Part shown: in pieces, positions 7,399 to 10,719 of the stretch
How the letters are laid out: each line of letters begins with the position of its first letter
How positions within the stretch are numbered: position 1 is the stretch's first letter
NCBI GenBank assembly: GCA_934746785.1
Contig: CAKVFO010000114.1
Location: 1 to 10,719, forward strand
Origin: an uncultured Clostridium sp.
GTDB lineage: Bacteria > Bacillota > Clostridia > Clostridiales > Clostridiaceae
Length of the DNA: 10,719 nt
Reading direction: 5' to 3'
The notes under the pieces: model-generated
Databases searched by the model: none
What the model saw: the letters and a program-made list of their open reading frames with translations, nothing else
Told to the model about the DNA's origin: nothing
Translations under genes and position numbers: made by a program

Positions 7399-7427
7399 AT
7401 AATAAAATAAATTAATGCATATAACAA
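7399..7427 (-). promoter_or_regulatory. Promoter of the DJ-1-family gene
   Basis: On the minus strand a -35 box TTGTTA (7422-7427) and a -10 box TATTAT (7399-7404) are 17 bases apart. The start would be near 7392, giving a leader of about 70 bases with no obvious hairpin. Confidence 0.55.
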
Positions 7428-7444
7428 GATTCTCTTTAAAAAAT

Positions 7445-8257
7445 TTATAAATTTAATTCTATACGTTCTAAATCTTCAGGAACAAATATTTTCCCATTAA
7501 AGTTCATAGCTGCTTCTTTAGTATAATGTTCTTTTCTCTCTTTTAAATTTGTATCTTCAGTATGATATAAAAGTAAGGCTTTAACCTTTAAATCTTCTGC
7601 CAGCTTTCCGGCATCTAATGCTGTACTATGATGTTTTTCATAAGGTTTAAATTTTTCTTTTTCTTCATAAAGACAATAAGCTTCTGATAAAAGCAAGTCA
7701 CAATTATCCATATACTTTCTATTAGACTCATTAAAAGGCTCGTCTCCAAGACAAACAACCTTTTTACCATTTGGCATAATCCCTGCAAATCCAAACTGTT
7801 TAGTCTTACTTGAATGTATATCAAAAAAGTCAAAGTTAATCCCTGAAACTTCAGCCTTATCTCCATCCTTTACTTCTATAATATGTATTCTTTCTTCCAT
7901 AGTTTTTAATAGCTTTTTAGTTAAGGTCATACCACAAAATACCTTAAGTATTTCTTTTACTTCATCATGACAATAAATATTAAACTCTCCATCATATTTA
8001 CCTGCATTCATTAAAGCAGCTATTTTTCTTATTATCCATACAACTCCTAGTACATGATCTGTATGTCCATGTGTAACAAACATATTTCTTATATTGTTAT
8101 AAGGAATTTCTGCCTTTTCCAACTGCTGCATTATACCATTGCCGCCTCCTGCATCAACTAAAAAATATTCTTCATCACATCTAATTGCAAAACAAGTGTT
8201 ATAACACTTTGTTACCATAGCATGTCCAGTTCCAAGCATAATTAATTCTAAATCCAC
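7445..8257 (-). CDS. RNase Z-like metallo-beta-lactamase-fold hydrolase
   Basis: A 270-residue metal-dependent hydrolase. The zinc motif HxHxDH is at residues 63-68 (THGHTDH). Further ligands are His148 (FDIHSS), bridging Asp172 (CLGDEP) and His232 (LLYHTED). An HST motif (KHHSTALDAG, His210) matches the RNase Z/ElaC-type catalytic histidine rather than that of glyoxalase II or beta-lactamases. The N-terminal MLGTGHA and VDAGGG strands are also typical. It is shorter than classical RNase Z (about 300 residues or more), and I see no glycine/proline-rich flexible arm for tRNA binding, so another phosphodiester or ester substrate is possible. Translation starts at GTG: TAGGAGG is 8 bases upstream. 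It lies 47 bases after the kinase gene, so co-transcription is likely. No signal peptide; cytoplasmic. Confidence 0.88.
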   Translation of the reverse strand: MDLELIMLGTGHAMVTKCYNTCFAIRCDEEYFLVDAGGGNGIMQQLEKAEIPYNNIRNMFVTHGHTDHVLGVVWIIRKIAALMNAGKYDGEFNIYCHDEVKEILKVFCGMTLTKKLLKTMEERIHIIEVKDGDKAEVSGINFDFFDIHSSKTKQFGFAGIMPNGKKVVCLGDEPFNESNRKYMDNCDLLLSEAYCLYEEKEKFKPYEKHHSTALDAGKLAEDLKVKALLLYHTEDTNLKERKEHYTKEAAMNFNGKIFVPEDLERIELNL

Positions 8258-8304
8258 TTTAAATTCCTCCTAGGTTATATCTTAAAAGTATTTATCACTA
8301 TACT

Positions 8305-9291
8305 TTACATTATTATATCAAATTTCACCTCTGGAGATTTTTCTATCATTTTAAGAAATGAATTTTTTATCTTAACATTCCTATCAAGATAACTTTCCAT
8401 AGATACATAAACTATTAATCTTCTATAATTAATAAAAGTATTTATATTTTCTATAAATATCTTATCTATATGATTTTCTTTGCTATAACCATCAATAAAA
8501 ACCTGCAGAAAATGTTCTATAAATTTTTTATTACTTACAGGCTTATACATACCGCCACATTCCTTAAACATAAGCCTCTGTAATACAGAAACTATATCGT
8601 TAATAAAAAATTGACCTGTAGCACATTCAAAATCAATTATTGTTAGTTCTTTATTATCAACCAAAATGTTATTTTCATGATTATCATTATGAATAAATCC
8701 ATAGGTATCTCTATTTATAGGCATCTTGGAAATTTCTTTGAATATTTCAATAAACTTCTCTCTAACTAATTTATTTCTACACTTATTATAAAAATTATTC
8801 ACTTCATCTATAAATCCATATTCATATCTAAAGCTGCTTATATTTTTCCAAAGTCTAAACTTCTTTGATATCCTATGAATTTTGCCCGTATTTCTACCCC
8901 ATTCAAATATTAACTCATCATTTAAATCCTCCATATTAACAGGTGACTTGCCTTTCACAAACATCATTGAATAAGCTATATATGTATATTCATCTTCACA
9001 GTAAAATTCATATAACTTTCCTTTTCTATTTAAAAGGGGATAAGTTATATTTACCCCCTTTTCAACTAAAAACTTTGCATACTCAAATCTCTCTTTAAAA
9101 GCTGTATAACTTTCTCTTTTATTGTAAGGCACAGCTAAAACTTTAAGAACTCGTTCACCATATGTTGTATCATAAGTATAAACAATACCTTCTGATTCTT
9201 CTCGTCCTCCTCCTAAAAAATTAAGCTGTGATTCATCAATTCCATAGGGTTTGCATAGTATATTCAATATTTTCTTAGATATTTCTACCAT
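8305..9291 (-). CDS. APH-fold small-molecule kinase (aminoglycoside phosphotransferase family)
   Basis: A protein-kinase-like phosphotransferase of about 328 residues. The catalytic loop is GFIHNDNHENNIL, with His202, Asp204 (base) and Asn209 in the family spacing HxDxxxxN. It is followed by IIDFE with metal-binding Asp221 (numbered from a possible GTG one codon earlier). The N-lobe has a glycine-rich segment LGGGREESEG and a candidate ATP lysine in RVLKVLA (Lys51). The C-lobe is helical. Family members phosphorylate aminoglycosides, choline, homoserine, methylthioribose or protein serines; nothing seen here picks a substrate, and a resistance role is not supported. The ATG at 9289-9291 is 6 bases after GAGGAG, better placed than the GTG at 9292-9294 (3 bases). 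It lies about 70 bases after the ABC gene and 47 before the hydrolase gene. Confidence 0.88.
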   Translation of the reverse strand: MVEISKKILNILCKPYGIDESQLNFLGGGREESEGIVYTYDTTYGERVLKVLAVPYNKRESYTAFKERFEYAKFLVEKGVNITYPLLNRKGKLYEFYCEDEYTYIAYSMMFVKGKSPVNMEDLNDELIFEWGRNTGKIHRISKKFRLWKNISSFRYEYGFIDEVNNFYNKCRNKLVREKFIEIFKEISKMPINRDTYGFIHNDNHENNILVDNKELTIIDFECATGQFFINDIVSVLQRLMFKECGGMYKPVSNKKFIEHFLQVFIDGYSKENHIDKIFIENINTFINYRRLIVYVSMESYLDRNVKIKNSFLKMIEKSPEVKFDIIM

Positions 9292-9326
9292 CACACACTC
9301 CTCAAATCTTTATTAACCCAATATAT

Positions 9327-9355
9327 ATTATGATTTTTTCAAAGAAAATTTTCAA
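9327..9355 (-). promoter_or_regulatory. Candidate promoter before the kinase gene
   Basis: On the minus strand TTGAAA (9350-9355) and CATAAT (9327-9332) are 17 bases apart, in the gap between the ABC gene and the kinase gene. The -10 box departs from consensus at its first base. No terminator hairpin lies in this gap, so read-through from the ABC gene is also expected. Confidence 0.4.
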
Positions 9356-9361
9356 TATATT

Positions 9362-10719
9362 TCATTCTCTCCTCAAAGAATCTACCGGATCAAGTCTTGC
9401 TGCTTTTTCAGCTGGAACAAATCCTGCTGCCATACAAATAAAAGTACTCACTGTAATTCCCAAAATAAGATAGGATACTTTTATATCTACAATATCTATA
9501 TAAAAATATCTATAAACTATTGGATTAATTATTAAAGCAAGTAAAATTGATGCTGAAATAGCTAAAACTCCACTGCCTGCTCCTATTAAAAATGATTCTG
9601 AAATAAAGATTCTTCGTATATCACGACTTCTAGCACCTATAGCTCTTAATAGCCCTATTTCCTTTGTTCTTTCACTAACACTTATTCTTAAAACAACTAT
9701 AATCATAATAGCTGATACTATTAAAGAAATAGCTGCAATCCCTAATAAAACATAAGTCAAAAGCCTTAACATAATAAAAAGCTTTTCTCCCATTACTTCT
9801 TGAGTTCCACCTTCATAACCAAGTTCTTTAATTGCCTGCTTTATTGCAGGTGCATCCTTTTCACTTCTGCTTTCTAAATACATTTTTGTAGGTTCTAAAT
9901 CATAATCATATTCTTCTGCAATATTTTTTAAATCATCATAATTAACATACATTATAGCAGTATCTTCACTTGGTGCTCCACCTTCTGAATAATAGATACC
10001 ACTAACTTTAAAATTAGATTTAACTAAAGTTGTTCCTAGGATTAGTTCGGCATAAACATTTTCATCAAGTATTTCATAACTTTCTAAAGATAAATCTTCT
10101 AGAACTTTTTCACTTATTAATATTTCATTTTTTTCTGGCCTTCTTCCCTCAATTATATTTTCATCAGTAACGCTTTTAGACATACTATTTATCATTAATA
10201 TCATGCTTTCTTCTTCATTATATTTTAAAGAAGCCGAACCAATTGATAACATACTAAATCCCTTTTCTAATCCTACCACATTCTTCACTTCTGAAAGAAG
10301 TTCTATATCTTCATCCTGAAAAGTTTTTCCTCCCCCCATAACAGACATAACCATTTCAGTTAAATCTTCATCTGTTTTCATATTTACTTCAACAACAAGT
10401 GGATTATTATATTCATAAATTATACTGCTAAAATATGTTTTCAATCCATTTCCAAGGCCAAGCATAAGTATAATACTTATAATTCCAATGCTCACTCCAA
10501 AGAGCATAAGAATATTTCTGCTAAGTTTTTCATTAATATTTTTCTTAGAAATCTTTATAGCAGAGAAAAAAGTTAAATTTCCACTTTTTCTTTTTTGATG
10601 ACTTTCATTCGAGTTTAATAAAAAAACTTTATTACTTTTTATATCTTCTGTAATTCTTCCATCTTCTAATTTTATAATTCTGCTGCAATAAGAAGCTACT
10701 ATCTCAGAATGAGTAACTA
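9362..10719 (-). CDS. MacB-like ABC transporter, ATPase-permease fusion (5' part outside window)
   Basis: The frame is open from the window edge (first whole codon at 10717) to TGA at 9362. The first residues, VTHSEIVASYCSRIIKLEDG, are the H-loop (His at 10709-10711) and the end of an ABC ATPase domain; the Walker motifs and signature lie outside. After a linker of about 40 residues comes a permease of the MacB/FtsX type: a first membrane segment around LFGVSIGIISIILMLGLG, an extracellular MacB_PCD-like domain of about 200 residues (E/D-rich, with SGIYYSEGG), then three membrane segments with ERTKEIGLLRAIGARSRDI between the first two and the hallmark ending AARLDPVDSLRRE. Starting at the internal ATG (10505-10507) would discard the ATPase end, so that is not the real start. 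Such single-chain transporters act as dimers in peptide, lipid or antibiotic export or in envelope stress signalling. The substrate is unknown. Confidence 0.92.
   Translation of the reverse strand, partial: VTHSEIVASYCSRIIKLEDGRITEDIKSNKVFLLNSNESHQKRKSGNLTFFSAIKISKKNINEKLSRNILMLFGVSIGIISIILMLGLGNGLKTYFSSIIYEYNNPLVVEVNMKTDEDLTEMVMSVMGGGKTFQDEDIELLSEVKNVVGLEKGFSMLSIGSASLKYNEEESMILMINSMSKSVTDENIIEGRRPEKNEILISEKVLEDLSLESYEILDENVYAELILGTTLVKSNFKVSGIYYSEGGAPSEDTAIMYVNYDDLKNIAEEYDYDLEPTKMYLESRSEKDAPAIKQAIKELGYEGGTQEVMGEKLFIMLRLLTYVLLGIAAISLIVSAIMIIVVLRISVSERTKEIGLLRAIGARSRDIRRIFISESFLIGAGSGVLAISASILLALIINPIVYRYFYIDIVDIKVSYLILGITVSTFICMAAGFVPAEKAARLDPVDSLRRE

Noticed and set aside
7615..7866. An 83-codon minus-strand open frame
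   Set aside because: It overlaps the metallo-hydrolase in another frame. The hydrolase carries all catalytic motifs, so this is a shadow.
8305..9291. An aminoglycoside resistance gene
   Set aside because: Only the general APH-fold motifs are visible. The family is broad, and no feature ties this member to a drug substrate.
10505..10507. Internal ATG as the start of a 381-residue permease
   Set aside because: The frame is open to the window edge and its upstream part encodes the H-loop end of an ABC ATPase, so the ATG is internal to a fusion.

Overview
The window looks like chromosomal DNA of a low-GC Clostridium-type Firmicute. It is strongly A/T-rich, uses A/T-ending codons, has AGGAG-type ribosome binding sites, and carries a GlcT/LicT-type control region before a PTS gene. 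Every intact gene reads on the minus strand. I see no RNA genes, CRISPR array, prophage or defence system.

Positions 1-2011 hold a sugar PTS permease of EIICBA layout (glucose type most likely), cut by the window edge inside its EIIA domain. It has a well-formed promoter, a RAT-like antiterminator hairpin, a competing long hairpin, and a cre-like dyad over the -35 box. Positions 2079-3868 hold a single-gene unit encoding a TPR / GT2 glycosyltransferase / SAM methyltransferase fusion with its own promoter. Its GTG start is better supported than the longer ATG.

Positions about 3930-6660 are an island of decayed genes: a plus-strand remnant of an IS1595/ISXO2-type transposase, a chemotaxis receptor with three nonsense codons upstream and an in-frame loss of its signalling tip, and a membrane acyltransferase (HGSNAT/DUF1624-like) broken by frameshifts and deletions. 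A clear intrinsic terminator at 5679-5711 still marks the end of the acyltransferase unit.

Positions 6748-10719 return to intact genes: a DJ-1/PfpI-family protein with its own promoter, an RNase Z-like metallo-beta-lactamase-fold hydrolase, an APH-fold small-molecule kinase, and the C-terminal part of a MacB-like ABC transporter whose ATPase domain lies mostly outside the window. The last three are closely spaced and could be co-transcribed from the ABC gene, although a candidate promoter precedes the kinase. Their joint role is not shown by the sequence.

I found no convincing new system. The most interesting signals are the mutually exclusive RNA structures before the PTS gene and the tip-deleted chemotaxis receptor inside the decay island.
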